Assembly: GCA_019650355.1 (NCBI GenBank)
Contig: BOWX01000001.1
Span: forward strand, 192,234-256,233
DNA length: 64,000 nucleotides
Reading direction: 5' to 3'
Source: Fidelibacterota bacterium
GTDB lineage: Bacteria; Fidelibacterota; Marinisomatia; Marinisomatales; Marinisomataceae
Below are positions 9,698 to 21,350 of this stretch, piece by piece; positions within the stretch are counted from its first letter, which is position 1; each line of letters starts with the position of its first letter. The position numbers were made by a program, and so were the translations under genes. Under the pieces are notes generated by a model, which worked only from the letters and a program-made list of their open reading frames with translations, made no database searches and was not told the origin of the DNA.

Positions 9698-10440
9698 ATG
9701 AATATATCTGTTGAAAATGATATTAAAATTATAGAAATGGGAGAAAAAGGTCCAAATCTCCTAAGCGTTGAAAGAGCAAAGAAACTTATAAAAGAGCTTG
9801 ATTATAGTAATTGTAAAGCAGTAATTATTTTAGGGAATGATAAGGTTTTTAGTGCAGGGCTAAATCTTAAAGATTTATCAAATGCTAAAGAACCTAATGA
9901 GGTTGCTTTAATTTTCAATACTCTTGGAGAGCTCTTAGGGCTTGCAGGGATTTTCCTGGGCCAGTTATTAGTATTGTAGGTGGTCATGCTATTGCTGGGG
10001 GATGTTTGCTAGCTCTTGCATCAGATTATAGGTATGGAATGCACGGTATGCATAGAATGGGTTTAAATGAAATGGCAATTGGAATAGATCTCCCTCCAGA
10101 TATGCTTTCAATTATATCGCACTCTATTAGTAGAGATAATCTCTTCGAAGTTGCAACTCAGTGTAAAATGTACACACCCAAAGAAGCCTTAAATAAAGGG
10201 TTAATAAATGAAATGGTTGGAAACAGATTTTCTGGAAAAAAGAAGGCCACATCTCAGGCATTAGTAAAAGCAAAAAAATTAGCAGAATTTTATATCAGCG
10301 CTGGGGAACCTTTTGTAAGGTTAAAACAATCGTTAATGCGTGAAACAGATTTTGATTATCAAATCTTAATTGATAACTGGTTTAGTCCATCAACACAAGC
10401 TAAAGTAAAATCTGTTATGTCATCACTCAATAAAAAATGA
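9698..10440 (+). CDS. enoyl-CoA hydratase/isomerase family protein (one apparent frameshift)
   Basis: ORFs 9698..9979 and 10006..10440 join through DFPGPVISIVGGHAIAGGCLLALASDYRYG. Confidence 0.85.
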
Positions 10441-11339
10441 AAATAATTGTTGCGGGCGGTACTGGTTTTCTTGGCAAAAAGATTGTCTCTTCATTAGCTA
10501 ACAAAGGTCATAATGTTTGTGTTTTAACAAGAAATCTGCACAAACATAAAAATACATTCTCAAATAATGTTAATGTGATTGATTGGTCAACAATCAACCC
10601 TTCTTTTTTAAGTGATACAAATATTTTGATAAAGCTTAATGGAGAAAAAGTTGACCAATTATGGACCAAATCAGTAAAAAGTAAAATTTTAAATAGTAGA
10701 ATCGATTCAACCAAAATGCTCTTTGATTTTTGCGTAAAAAATGAAATAATCCCTCAAAAATTTATTAATGCATCTGCTGTTGGAATTTATGCCAAAGAAA
10801 GTGCTAATTATAATTTTTCTGTTGATGAAAATTCTGAATCAGGTAATACTTTTTTAGCAAAGGTATGTGTTGAAAATGAAAGCAATTCAGATATATTTAA
10901 AGTTTTTGAAGATATTGATATTATTCAGTTAAGAATTGGAGTTGTTCTTCAAAAGAAAATCATCAATTTGTTATCATTGAATTTGTTGCTCTCTTTACCT
11001 GTACCAGGCAATAAAAATCATTATTTCCCTTGGGTACATGCTGATGATATTGTCGGATTTATTAATCATTCCTTAGACAATAATTTAGTTGGAGCATTTA
11101 ATTTAGTTGGATCAGAACTCACAACTCATGATACATTTTTTAAATCAATTTTAAAGCATAAAAAAAGTATTATTTCATGGGTAATTTTCTTACCCAAATT
11201 CCTTATAAAATTTATTTTTGGAAATATGAGTGAAATGTTTCTTTATGGTCCAAAAACTAAGCCTTCTAGAACCTTAGAAAGTAATTATCAGTTCAAATAT
11301 TCTTCTTTGCAAGAAGCCTTATTAAATTTGACTGAATAA
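10437..11339 (+). CDS. TIGR01777-family NAD-dependent epimerase/dehydratase
   Basis: GGTGFLGKKIV, INASAVGIY, LRIGVVLQ, FPWVHADDIVGFI. Confidence 0.88.
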   Translation: MKIIVAGGTGFLGKKIVSSLANKGHNVCVLTRNLHKHKNTFSNNVNVIDWSTINPSFLSDTNILIKLNGEKVDQLWTKSVKSKILNSRIDSTKMLFDFCVKNEIIPQKFINASAVGIYAKESANYNFSVDENSESGNTFLAKVCVENESNSDIFKVFEDIDIIQLRIGVVLQKKIINLLSLNLLLSLPVPGNKNHYFPWVHADDIVGFINHSLDNNLVGAFNLVGSELTTHDTFFKSILKHKKSIISWVIFLPKFLIKFIFGNMSEMFLYGPKTKPSRTLESNYQFKYSSLQEALLNLTE

Positions 11340-11417
11340 ATACCTTGGAAAATTTTTAAAATTTGGTAAATTTTGGGCTGTGAAATACTTTAATATTTTA
11401 TCAAAAGGATTACTCAA

Positions 11418-12407
11418 TTGACTGCTAAAAAAATCTCAAAAAAACTATCAAAAGAACTTCAGAATTTAGAAAATATGGGTCCTGACGCACATGCTGTTGA
11501 AGTGCAGAAAGAGTTAGATGCTGAGGAAAAAAGAAAAAATGCTCTAGGTAGAGCAGATGAAAGAATTAAAAGATCAAGGTATCTAGTGGAACAATCAGTA
11601 TGTATTTATCTGAAATTTCACAATATGAACCATTATCTCCAGATAGAGAAGTTGAACTAGCAGTTTAATTGCTAAGGGCGATAAAAAGCAATGAAAGAAT
11701 TGGTTGAAGCAAACCTAAGATTTGTTGTCTCAGTTGCTAAAAAATATCAAGGGAATGGCTTGTCATTGTCAGATATTATAAATGAAGGAAATCTTGGACT
11801 GATCAAAGCTGCAAAAAGATTTGACCCTTCTAGAGGTTTTAAATTTATCTCTTATGCTGTTTGGTGGATTAGGCAGGCTATTCTTCAAGCATTAGCAGAA
11901 CAAGGTAGGCTTATTAGGTTGCCATTAAACAGAGTTGGTACAATTACTAAGATTACCAAAGCTGCTGAAAAGCTTGAAGCTGAAATGGGTCGTCCTCCAA
12001 AAGTTGAAGAAATTAGTCATCAGCTTGACGTAAAAACTGAAGAAGTGTTCAATGCGCTTCAATATTCAAGAAGACATAGTTCTCTTGATGCTCCTTTTGC
12101 AGAAGGAGAGGATAGTTCTTTAATAAATGTCATTGAAGATGAACAAGAAAAAGATCCTGACAACAATGTAATGGATACTTCTATGAAAGAAGAAATTGCT
12201 TCTGCGCTTAGCACTTTAACAGAAAGAGAGCGTTCTGTAATTGAAATGTATTTTGGAATTAATCGAGATAGATCTTTTACTTTAAATGAAATTGGAGAAC
12301 AATTTAGTTTAACTAGAGAGCGCGTAAGGCAGATAAAAGAAAAAGCTATTCGAAGATTAGCTCATAAGACAAGAAGTGAACCTTTAAGAGTTTATCTCGG
12401 ACAATAG
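11418..12407 (+). CDS. rpoD: RpoD/SigA-type sigma-70 factor (two apparent frameshifts near 11.6-11.67 kb)
   Basis: [22 protein letters not shown] / [52 protein letters not shown]...[24 protein letters not shown]...[15 protein letters not shown]...[20 protein letters not shown]. Confidence 0.92.
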
Positions 12408-12408
12408 T

Positions 12409-12831
12409 TTGAATCCAATTCTTATTTTATTTCCTATTTTTCCCATAATCTTGATTATGCACATTCATACTGTTGTTAATGCGCTTCAACTTAGAAAGTC
12501 TATCATTAGTAAAGAACTTGACTCACGATGGTTAAAGTATATGCCAGGATGGCAAGAAATTCCTTTAAATATTCAAGCTTCAAGAGAGCTATACAAAAAT
12601 CTTTTTGAAGCTCCTTTGCCTTTTCTAGTATACTGTTTATTCGCTTATACTGTTGATCATGTTACAATGTTAAACCTTGTTTTAGCGTGGCTCTATGTTG
12701 CTTTTAGACTTTGGCATTACTTTGTTAGAATGTCTAATCCAAAAATTTCAAAAAGAAGAGTTCCTTTCCAATATTCATTGATTGTTACATTTATTCTCTG
12801 GACAGAATTGTTCATTTTTTTAGTAAAATAA
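12409..12831 (+). CDS. MAPEG family membrane protein
   Basis: 140 aa with four hydrophobic segments; NLFEAPLPFLVYCLFAYTVDHV and LAWLYVAFRLWHYF typical of MAPEG; TTG start. Confidence 0.7.
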   Translation: MNPILILFPIFPIILIMHIHTVVNALQLRKSIISKELDSRWLKYMPGWQEIPLNIQASRELYKNLFEAPLPFLVYCLFAYTVDHVTMLNLVLAWLYVAFRLWHYFVRMSNPKISKRRVPFQYSLIVTFILWTELFIFLVK

Positions 12832-12873
12832 TTTTATAGCAGAACAGTTTTCGAAGTCGTATAATCTTCTCAA

Positions 12874-14190
12874 ATGGCAAAAAAACCAAAAATTGCAATT
12901 GTGGGAAGACCTAATGTCGGTAAATCAACGCTTTTTAATAAGCTTTCAGGTAAAAGAACGTCTATTGTTGACCAAATGGAAGGCGTAACTCGAGATCGAG
13001 TTTACTCTTCAGCAGAATGGTTATCACAAGAGTTTAATATTATTGATACTGGAGGATATGTAAGCTCAAATGAAGATGTATTTAATGAAAAAATTAAAGA
13101 ACAAATTTCAGCTGCATTAAATGAGTGTGATGGAATTATTTTTCTTGTCGATGGAAAAGATGGGCTAAATCCTAACGATCAATTTTTATCTAAGCTTGTC
13201 AGAAAATCTGGAAAGAAATTTGTAATGGGAGTCAATAAGTGTGATACTCCAGAACATAATTTAAGAAAAGATCAATTTTTTGATATTGGTTTTGAAAATC
13301 CAATTCCAATATCAGCCTTGAATGGTGCTGGGGTTGGAGATATGCTTGATAATTTGTTTGAATTAATTGATTTTAATTCTATCTCACAATCTGATGATAA
13401 TACTGATTGTTCTATCACTATAGTAGGAATGCCAAATGTTGGTAAATCTTCATTATTAAATGCTTTAATTCAAAGAGAACAGGCAATTGTGTCTGATATA
13501 GCAGGAACTACCAGAGATTCAGTTGATACAATCATTAAATGGCATGGAAAAGATATTAAAATTGTTGATACAGCTGGTCTTAGGAAGAAAAGTAAAGTTG
13601 ATTCAGATATTGAATTTTATAGTTCCTTGAGAGCTATGGATTCGCTTTTAAGATCTGATCTTGTTTTGCTTGTAGTTGATGCTGAAAAAGGATTTACTAA
13701 ACAAGAAAAAACTATTGCCAAAGAGGTTATTAAAAAAGGCAAGAGGATGGTTATTCTTGTTAATAAATGGGATTTAGCTTCTGGAACAAATGTTTCTGCT
13801 GAGTTGTATAAAGAAGACATGTATATGGAGTTCAAAGATCTCCAGCATTATCCTATACTTTTTGTTTCTGCGCTAACTAAAAGAAGAGTTTCAAATATTT
13901 TAGAAATTGCATGGGAAATTTTTACAAAACAGAGAGATAAGTTATCCACAAAGGAATTGAATGTTTGGATAGAAAAAGCTGTAAGAAATTATCCTCCTCC
14001 AGCTACGCAAGGTAAATCAATTAAAATTAAATTTGTTGAACAAGTACAACAATCTCCTCCAATTTTTGCACTATTTAGCAATTATCCTAAACTGATATCT
14101 ATTCAATACTTAAGATATCTACATAATCAGCTTAGGGAATCATTTGATTTAAAAGGGATAACCATTAAGTTTTCATTAAGAAAAGGCTAA
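12874..14190 (+). CDS. der: ribosome biogenesis GTPase Der (EngA)
   Basis: Two G domains: IVGRPNVGKSTLFNKL and IVGMPNVGKSSLLNAL; C-terminal KH-like domain. Confidence 0.97.
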   Translation: MAKKPKIAIVGRPNVGKSTLFNKLSGKRTSIVDQMEGVTRDRVYSSAEWLSQEFNIIDTGGYVSSNEDVFNEKIKEQISAALNECDGIIFLVDGKDGLNPNDQFLSKLVRKSGKKFVMGVNKCDTPEHNLRKDQFFDIGFENPIPISALNGAGVGDMLDNLFELIDFNSISQSDDNTDCSITIVGMPNVGKSSLLNALIQREQAIVSDIAGTTRDSVDTIIKWHGKDIKIVDTAGLRKKSKVDSDIEFYSSLRAMDSLLRSDLVLLVVDAEKGFTKQEKTIAKEVIKKGKRMVILVNKWDLASGTNVSAELYKEDMYMEFKDLQHYPILFVSALTKRRVSNILEIAWEIFTKQRDKLSTKELNVWIEKAVRNYPPPATQGKSIKIKFVEQVQQSPPIFALFSNYPKLISIQYLRYLHNQLRESFDLKGITIKFSLRKG

Positions 14191-15476
14191 TGAATAAAAA
14201 ACAAATTTATAGTTGGGCTCTTTACGATTGGGCAAATTCAGCTTTTGCAACCACTGTTATGGCTGGTTTTTTTCCAATTTTCTTTTCACAATACTGGTCA
14301 AATCCAGATAACTTATCTGTCAGTACATTTTATTTAGGGTTAGGTAATTCAGTTGCTTCATTAATAGTTGCTTTGCTTGCACCAATTTTAGGCGCAATTG
14401 CTGATAGGGGTAGTTTTAAGAAAAAATTTCTAATTTTCTTTGCTTTTTTAGGAATTGTAATGACTTTAGGCTTGGGATTTATTGCTCAAGGAATGTGGCC
14501 AATCGCTTTAATGGTTTACATCTTTTCTACAATTGGATTTTCTGGGGCAAATATTTTTTACGACTCGCTACTTCCATCTGTTTCAAATGAAGAAAATGTA
14601 GATGATGTTTCTGCTTTAGGTTTTTCATTAGGATATCTTGGAGGTGGTGTTTTAATTATTATTAATTTTTTAATGATATCTTATCCTGCTTCTTTCGGTT
14701 TAGTTGATGCAGTTGAAGCAACAAAATATGCATTTATTTCTGTTGGAGTTTGGTGGGCACTTTTCTCACTTCCTTTAATTCTATTTGTTGATGAGCCAAA
14801 ATATCATGAGAGCGAAAGTGTATCTGATTCTATAATAAACGGTTTGATCCAATTCAGAAATACATTCAATGATTTAAAAAAACTTAAAGTAGTTGCTACA
14901 TTTCTTTTAGCTTATTGGTTATATATTGACGGAGTTGATACTGTAGTACGAATGGCAGCAAATTTTGCTTTTACCTTAGGTTTTGATCAAGCATCTATTA
15001 TGGGTGCGCTGGTAATGATTCAACTTGTAGCTTTTTTTGCCACATTAATTTATATAAAAATCGCAAATTTCATAGGCCTAAAGAATGGTATCTATATGGG
15101 AATTCTTGGTTATTGTATCATTCTATTTGCTGGATATTTTGTTGAAAGTATTACTCACTTTTATATTGTGGCATTATTGATTGGTTGTTTTCAAGGAGGA
15201 ATTCAAACAATTAGTAGAAGTTTGTATTCAAGAATTATCCCTGAGAAAAAATCTGCTGAGTTTTATGGCTTCTACAACATGTTAGGAAAATTCGCTGCAG
15301 TATTTGGCCCGGTTCTTATGGGTTCAGTTACTCTAGTATTAAGTAATATAGTTGAAGATGAAATCAAAGCTGCTAGATTTGGATTATTATCAATAATGAT
15401 ATTATTTATTTTAGGTGCTTATGTATTTTCTAAAGTAGATATCAAAGAAGGCGAAGCAATAGCTAAAAATCTTTGA
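14190..15476 (+). CDS. MFS transporter, UMF1 family
   Basis: YSWALYDWANSAFATTVMAGFFPIFF and QGGIQTISRSLYSRIIP. Confidence 0.9.
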   Translation: MNKKQIYSWALYDWANSAFATTVMAGFFPIFFSQYWSNPDNLSVSTFYLGLGNSVASLIVALLAPILGAIADRGSFKKKFLIFFAFLGIVMTLGLGFIAQGMWPIALMVYIFSTIGFSGANIFYDSLLPSVSNEENVDDVSALGFSLGYLGGGVLIIINFLMISYPASFGLVDAVEATKYAFISVGVWWALFSLPLILFVDEPKYHESESVSDSIINGLIQFRNTFNDLKKLKVVATFLLAYWLYIDGVDTVVRMAANFAFTLGFDQASIMGALVMIQLVAFFATLIYIKIANFIGLKNGIYMGILGYCIILFAGYFVESITHFYIVALLIGCFQGGIQTISRSLYSRIIPEKKSAEFYGFYNMLGKFAAVFGPVLMGSVTLVLSNIVEDEIKAARFGLLSIMILFILGAYVFSKVDIKEGEAIAKNL

Positions 15477-15539
15477 TTTAAAAATTGTAATTTTTTCTAA
15501 ATATCACTAGGTTTAATTTCATTTTTAAGGGGGGAAATC

Positions 15540-17111
15540 ATTTTAAACTTTTCGAAAGAAATTTCTAGTTCAGGTTCTGAAATTTTTTCTGAAGATGCAT
15601 TAAATTTTTTAGAAAAAGTACATCTCAAGTTCAACGATAGAGTTGATAATCTTATTGATGATAGAGTTGAATATCAAAATAACGTTGACGGTGGAATTTT
15701 ACCAAGTTTTGATCCAAAAACAGAAGATATTAGAAACTCTGAATGGTCTGTGAGGCCAATTCCAAACAATCTTAAAGATAGAAGAGTAGAAATTACTGGA
15801 CCTGTTGATCGCAAAATGATTATCAATGCTCTTAATTCTAATGTTAATGTTTTCATGGCAGATTTTGAAGATTCTCTTTCTCCTTCTTGGGAAAACATTC
15901 AAAATGGATTAATTAACATGCGAGATGCTGCTCACAGGACAATTTCTTTTCAGCACAGGGTAACCTTAAAAAAATATAATTTACGTTCAAATCCTGCAAT
16001 TCTTATGTGTAGAGTCAGAGGATTACATCTTAAAGAAAAGCATATTTCATGCAATGGAGTATCATTATATGGGGCTTTAGTTGATTTTGTAATGTACTTA
16101 TATCACAATCATAAAGCTTTAGAAGCATTTGGATCAGGTCCATATTTTTATATTCCAAAATTACAGTCCTATCATGAGGCTAAATTGTGGAATGATATCA
16201 TCTCATTTTGTGAGGACGAGCTAAAATTAAAAAGGGGAACAGTCAGAGTGACATGTCTTATTGAAACTTTACCAGCAGTTTTTCAAATGGAAGAAATATT
16301 ATATTACCTCAAAGACCATATAATTGGTTTGAATTGTGGAAGGTGGGATTATATCTTCAGTTTTATCAAGACATTACAATCTTATCCTGAAAAATTATTA
16401 CCTGACAGAAGCATTATTACAATGAATCAACCATTTTTAACCAGCTATTCTACATTACTCGTAAATACTTGTCACAAAAGAGGTGCTTTTGCTATGGGGG
16501 GAATGGCAGCTTTTGTTCCGTCAAAAGATCATGATGAGAATAGAAAGATTTTACAGAAAGTAAATGAAGACAAATTATTTGAAATAAATAATGGGCACGA
16601 TGGAACATGGATTGCACACCCTGGGTTAGCTGATTATGTAAACGAAATTTTCAAAGATAAATTTGATACTTTTCAAACTAACCAATTAGATTTTATTTCA
16701 GATAAAAAAATTACTGCTGAACAATTATTGGAAGGATGTAATGGAGTTAGTTCAGAAGAATGTCTTAGATCAAACATAAGAATTTCACTAAAATATATTG
16801 AAGCTTGGATTAATGGTTTGGGTTGCGTAGCCATTTATGGTTTAATGGAAGATGCTGCAACTGCAGAGATTTCTAGAACCTCAATCTGGCAATGGATTAA
16901 GCATAAAAATAGGCTTGATAATGGAAAAATAGTTGATAAACAATTATTTAAGCAATATTTAGATGAAGAATTATTGAATGTTAAAAATGAAGTTGGTATC
17001 GAAAAGTTTGAAAATGGAAAATTCAATTTAGCGAAATCAATTTTTGAAGAAATCACTTTGTCTGATAATGTAGAAGAATTTTTAACCACTAAAGCATACG
17101 AGGAATTATAA
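15540..17111 (+). CDS. aceB: malate synthase
   Basis: [65 protein letters not shown]; frame open upstream of listed ATG to 15540 with AAGGGGGG Shine-Dalgarno just before. Confidence 0.95.
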   Translation: MLNFSKEISSSGSEIFSEDALNFLEKVHLKFNDRVDNLIDDRVEYQNNVDGGILPSFDPKTEDIRNSEWSVRPIPNNLKDRRVEITGPVDRKMIINALNSNVNVFMADFEDSLSPSWENIQNGLINMRDAAHRTISFQHRVTLKKYNLRSNPAILMCRVRGLHLKEKHISCNGVSLYGALVDFVMYLYHNHKALEAFGSGPYFYIPKLQSYHEAKLWNDIISFCEDELKLKRGTVRVTCLIETLPAVFQMEEILYYLKDHIIGLNCGRWDYIFSFIKTLQSYPEKLLPDRSIITMNQPFLTSYSTLLVNTCHKRGAFAMGGMAAFVPSKDHDENRKILQKVNEDKLFEINNGHDGTWIAHPGLADYVNEIFKDKFDTFQTNQLDFISDKKITAEQLLEGCNGVSSEECLRSNIRISLKYIEAWINGLGCVAIYGLMEDAATAEISRTSIWQWIKHKNRLDNGKIVDKQLFKQYLDEELLNVKNEVGIEKFENGKFNLAKSIFEEITLSDNVEEFLTTKAYEEL

Positions 17112-18388
17112 TGAATTTAAATGAACAAGTATTAGAATTAAAAAATGACTGGGAGATGAATGAAAGGTGGGCCTATGTAAAAAGGCCATATTCAGCAGAG
17201 GAGGTTGTTAAGCTAAGAGGTTCTCTTCAACCTGAATATACTTTAGCAAGAATTGGAGCTGAAAAGCTTTGGAATATGCTTCATAAAGAAGATTATGTTC
17301 ATTGTCTAGGAACTTTAACTGGGGGGCAGGCAGTGCAGGGAGTAAAGGCTGGTGCAAAAGCAATTTATGTATCCGGATGGCAAGTAGCAGCAGATAATAA
17401 TAGCGCTGAGGCAATGTATCCAGATCAATCTTTGTATCCAGTTGATTCTGTCCCTTCTTTAGTAAAAAGAATAAACAGTTCTTTTAAAAGAGCAGACCAA
17501 ATTGAATGGATGAACTCTAATGGTAAGCCAAAATTTGACTTTTTTACACCCATTGTAGCTGATGCAGAAGCTGGTTTTGGTGGAGTGTTAAACGCTTTTG
17601 AACTTATGAAAGCAATGATTAAAGCTGGAGCTGCTGGAGTACATTTTGAAGATCAGCTAGCAAGCGTAAAAAAATGTGGTCACATGGGCGGTAAAGTCCT
17701 TGTACCAACACAAGAAGCAATAAATAAGCTTGTTGCAGCTAGATTGGCTGCAGATGTTTCAAATGTTCCAACCCTATTAGTTGCTAGAACGGATGCTAAT
17801 GCAGCCGAATTACTTACTTCTGACATTGATGAGAGAGATGCTGAGTTTGTTACTGGAGAAAGGACATCTGAAGGTTTTTATAGAGTCAAGTCAGGTATTC
17901 AACAAGCAATTTCAAGAGGTCTTTCATACGCTCCATATTCTGATTTATTATGGTGTGAAACAGGAAAGCCTAATCTTGAAGAAGCAAAACTATTTGCTGA
18001 ATCAATTAAGAAAGATCATCCTGAATTAATGTTAGCTTATAATTGTTCTCCATCATTTAATTGGAAAAAGAATCTTGATGATGCTACAATAGCTAAGTTC
18101 CAAAGAGAACTTGGTGCAATGGGTTATAAATTCCAATTTATAACTCTTGCGGGAATTCACTCAATGTGGCATGGTATGTTTGATTTGACAAAAAATTATG
18201 TCAAATCTGGCATGACTGCTTATGTAGAATTACAAGAGAAAGAATTTGCAGATCATGATAAGGGATATACTTTTTCTGCACATCAGCAAGAGGTTGGTAC
18301 AGGCTACTTTGATGCAGTGAATAATTGTATTGTTGGAGACCCTTCAACGAGCGCTATGGATGGCTCAACAGAAGAAGAACAGTTTTAA
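17111..18388 (+). CDS. aceA: isocitrate lyase
   Basis: [44 protein letters not shown] (KKCGH active site), [12 protein letters not shown]. Confidence 0.97.
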   Translation: MNLNEQVLELKNDWEMNERWAYVKRPYSAEEVVKLRGSLQPEYTLARIGAEKLWNMLHKEDYVHCLGTLTGGQAVQGVKAGAKAIYVSGWQVAADNNSAEAMYPDQSLYPVDSVPSLVKRINSSFKRADQIEWMNSNGKPKFDFFTPIVADAEAGFGGVLNAFELMKAMIKAGAAGVHFEDQLASVKKCGHMGGKVLVPTQEAINKLVAARLAADVSNVPTLLVARTDANAAELLTSDIDERDAEFVTGERTSEGFYRVKSGIQQAISRGLSYAPYSDLLWCETGKPNLEEAKLFAESIKKDHPELMLAYNCSPSFNWKKNLDDATIAKFQRELGAMGYKFQFITLAGIHSMWHGMFDLTKNYVKSGMTAYVELQEKEFADHDKGYTFSAHQQEVGTGYFDAVNNCIVGDPSTSAMDGSTEEEQF

Positions 18389-18442
18389 TTATTTTTTGAA
18401 ATAAAGTACTGAAAAAGTCACAATTTTTTATAAATTATCCTC

Positions 18443-18835
18443 GTGAATAAAGTTTCAGAATTTTCAGAATTAGTACAACCTACTCATATCAATACTGCAG
18501 GTACGCTTTTCGGTGGATATATGCTTTCATGGCTTGACTTAGCTGCTGCTAAAGCAGCATCTGAATTTCTAGAAGAAACCGACGCTTGGGGCTCTGTGAC
18601 TAGGGCTTTGGACAAAGTAGAATTTAAAGAACCAGTTTACCTTGGTGATTGGGTAAAATGTAAATCAACAATTATCGATGCTGGAAATACGTCAGTCAAA
18701 GTTCAAGTTAAAGCATTTGCAGAAAGTAAAGATCACGGAAAAAGACTAGCATGCACAGCCGATATAACATTTGTTGCAGTGATTAAAGATGAGAATGGAA
18801 AGCTAGTAAGTTTTAAACATAATCTAAGTTTGTAA
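18443..18835 (+). CDS. acyl-CoA thioesterase (YciA-like hot-dog)
   Basis: PTHINTAGTLFGGYMLSWLDLAAAKAASEF; GTG start. Confidence 0.88.
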   Translation: MNKVSEFSELVQPTHINTAGTLFGGYMLSWLDLAAAKAASEFLEETDAWGSVTRALDKVEFKEPVYLGDWVKCKSTIIDAGNTSVKVQVKAFAESKDHGKRLACTADITFVAVIKDENGKLVSFKHNLSL

Positions 18836-18844
18836 GGAAAAAAA

Positions 18845-20249
18845 ATGGCACATATAAAAAAATTGAACTTTTTAAAAAATCATAAAGATTTAGTTGATGA
18901 AAATTATGGCATGGTTGCTGTACCTACATTTTCAGATAAAATGGATAAAGATTTAGCAGAATTGTTCAAATCTCAAAATAAAACAGGAAAAGTTGGAGAT
19001 CTTGTTTTTGAAATCGATAATAATTCAAGAATAGTTTATTACGGTCTAGGTGATTCATCTGATAAAACAGCAGAAAATTTTAGAAGAGCAGCTGGGGAAG
19101 TTGTGGGTTATGCTTTACAGCATAAATACAGTGATATTGCAGTTGAGTGTCCTGTAACAGATGAGGGTGAATATTTTTGTCAGGCATTTGCAGAAGGTTT
19201 GATCCTTTCAAGTTATAGATTTTTAGATTATTTCACGGATGAAAGAGGAGAGTATCATTTGAAGAGCATTACCATGGTTGATGCTTGTAATCAAGATGCA
19301 GCAAAAAAAGGTGCAATTATTGCAAGTGCTGTTTGTGATTCAAGAGATCTTGGCAATCATCCTGGAAATGTGACTACTCCAACAAGGTTAGCAAATTTTG
19401 CAAAAGAAGTTGGCAAAAAAGGTAATATGAAAGTTAAGTTTTTGATGGGAAAAATTTTTTTTAAGATGGGGTGGGGTTTTGCCGGGGAAAAAAAAGGCAA
19501 AAAATGAACCTCCCAAAATTTATTTATTAAAGGAATATTTTTGGGGGAAAAAAAAGTGAAAAGATATTGCTTTTGGAAAAGGTTTTTTAAAAATTTTTTC
19601 AGGAGGAGTTTCATTTAAAAATGGTTTTTAAAAATGGACCAAAAAGAAATTTGGGTATGTGCGGGTTGGCGGGTTTTATTTGGAGTGATGAATGCCAAAA
19701 AGCTGAATTAAAACCCAAGATGAACCTTGTAGCTATTGCCTTCCCAACCCTAATATTTAAAAAAAACTCAGCCTATAAACCTGGGGATATTCTAACTGCA
19801 TACAATGGAAAAATTTAAATTTTTTAAAAACTGGGTGCAGAAGGTAAAATTAATTCTTGCCGATGCTTTGGCATTGCAAGAAACATTTACCCCGAGTTTT
19901 GCTGATTTTGCAACATTAAAGGGGCTTTGGGTTTTTACTCTTGGTCATATAGGGGTTGAGCAATAATGAAACACTAGTAGAAAACATTAAAAAATTTCTT
20001 CCGTAATACCGGAGAACATGTATGGCAACTACCATTATGGGATGAAATTGGGTCAAGTCAAACTGAGGTTGCCATTAAAAAACTTAAAGGGTACCAGGTC
20101 AAGCGGGAAATATTTTCTGGGGAGCATTCTAAAGCATTTGTTTAAAAAAATATTCCGGGCTCATTTTTTTGAGTTGCGGGAAATTCATAAACATGTAGAA
20201 AACAGAAGTTTTATTCAAAAAAGTGCTTCTGGGCAAGGGGGATAAATTA
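18845..20249 (+). pseudogene. pepA: leucyl aminopeptidase; clean N-terminus, C-terminal half heavily corrupted by homopolymer-type errors
   Basis: N-terminus through CDSRDLGNHPGNVTTPTRLANFAKEVGKK; then fragments in shifting frames: ELKPKMNLVAIAFPT, NSAYKPGDILTAYNGK, ILADALA, NNETLVENIKK, NTGEHVWQLPLWDE, SASGQGG. Confidence 0.85.
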
Positions 20250-21350
20250 AATGCTCGAATGCTCGGTGCTTAATGAATAAACTGAAAAACGATTAAAATT
20301 TAATTCAGTTTTCAATACAATTGATAACTTCCCTTTACTTTTACTTTTTTCATTAAAATCTGATACTCCCGATCGAGCTATAATTCCAATTTTTTTTCTT
20401 TTTGGGTTTGGGCGCTTGGTTTTTCTTTTAGAGGGTTTCTAGAAAAAAAGTTAAAAATCCCAGGTTCTAAGAATAAAGATGTTTTTCCGAAGGGTTAAAA
20501 ATGAATGGGTTTTTTAAAAAAAGATATTAGTTTAGATCAAGAAAATCATAAATATTTTTAAAAAAAAAGCCTGAATTTTAAAATTTTTTTAAACGTTTTA
20601 AATTTATTCCCTTTTTTTTTAAAAGTTTGACCCCAAAAAAAAGTTGCAAAAAGTTTAATTAAAAAATAACCCCAAAATAGGGGGAAAAAAATTTAAAGAA
20701 GTAATTAAAGGGGGTAAAGGCCAAAAAAGGAAAAATTCCTTGGGAATTTGAAAATTATTAAAAAAAAAACCAAAACCCCTTAAATGTCAAAAAAAAATTT
20801 GGGTGGTTAAAAAAAAAAAAGGGGAAATAAATTTTTTTTTTTGGTTAAATTTTTATTCAAAAAGTTAAGGAAAAGCAGGAACAATTGATTTTTTTCTAAA
20901 ATGAAAAAAAGTATCCAAATTTTTGATTGGGAAAAATAATAAAAGAATTAAAAAAATTCCTTTAAAACAAAAAGGAAAAATTTTATAAAAAATTTTCCGA
21001 TTTTAATTTTTTTCATTATTCTTTCAATTTTCATTTTATAAAAATTCTTGAAGTTATTTTGGGTTGAGTTGGTAGAAAAAATTTTTTTATTTAAAAGGAA
21101 AAATGATAACCAAAAAATTTTAAAAGTTTAAAATAAAAAAACGAAGGTCTAATTAAATATGTTTAGAAAAGGGAATTTTAAAATTTAAAAAAAAATTTAT
21201 TCAATAAAGGGATATAAAAAAATAAAAATTACTTCAATAAAAAACACCATTTATTTTTAATTTTAAACCCAAAACTTTTTTTCCCCGTTTTGGTCTTTTT
21301 TATTAAAAAAATTTTTGGAAATTTAAACTTGGAAATAGATTTCATATAAC
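20250..21350. other. low-complexity, homopolymer-rich block; probable unpolished/erroneous assembly
   Basis: Dense runs of A/T/G/C of 4 or more (e.g. aaaaaaaaaccaaaacccctt, ggttaaaaaaaaaaaaggggaaat), no long ORFs; abrupt return to normal texture after ~21.36 kb. Confidence 0.75.

Noticed and set aside
16835-17089. Antisense short ORFs from the supplied track (e.g. 16835-17089, 17208-17414, 25282-25762, 33031-33294, 34750-35100, 36844-37140, 61972-62169, 63345-63656)
   Set aside because: They lie opposite confidently assigned genes, look like shadow ORFs and have no recognisable protein character
19621-20245. Short ORFs 19621-19818 and 20018-20245 as separate genes
   Set aside because: They are residual fragments of the corrupted leucyl aminopeptidase
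20250-21350. Genuine AT-rich regulatory or repeat island, or replication origin
   Set aside because: Runs of all four bases are inflated and the preceding gene shows the same error style, which fits assembly error better than biology
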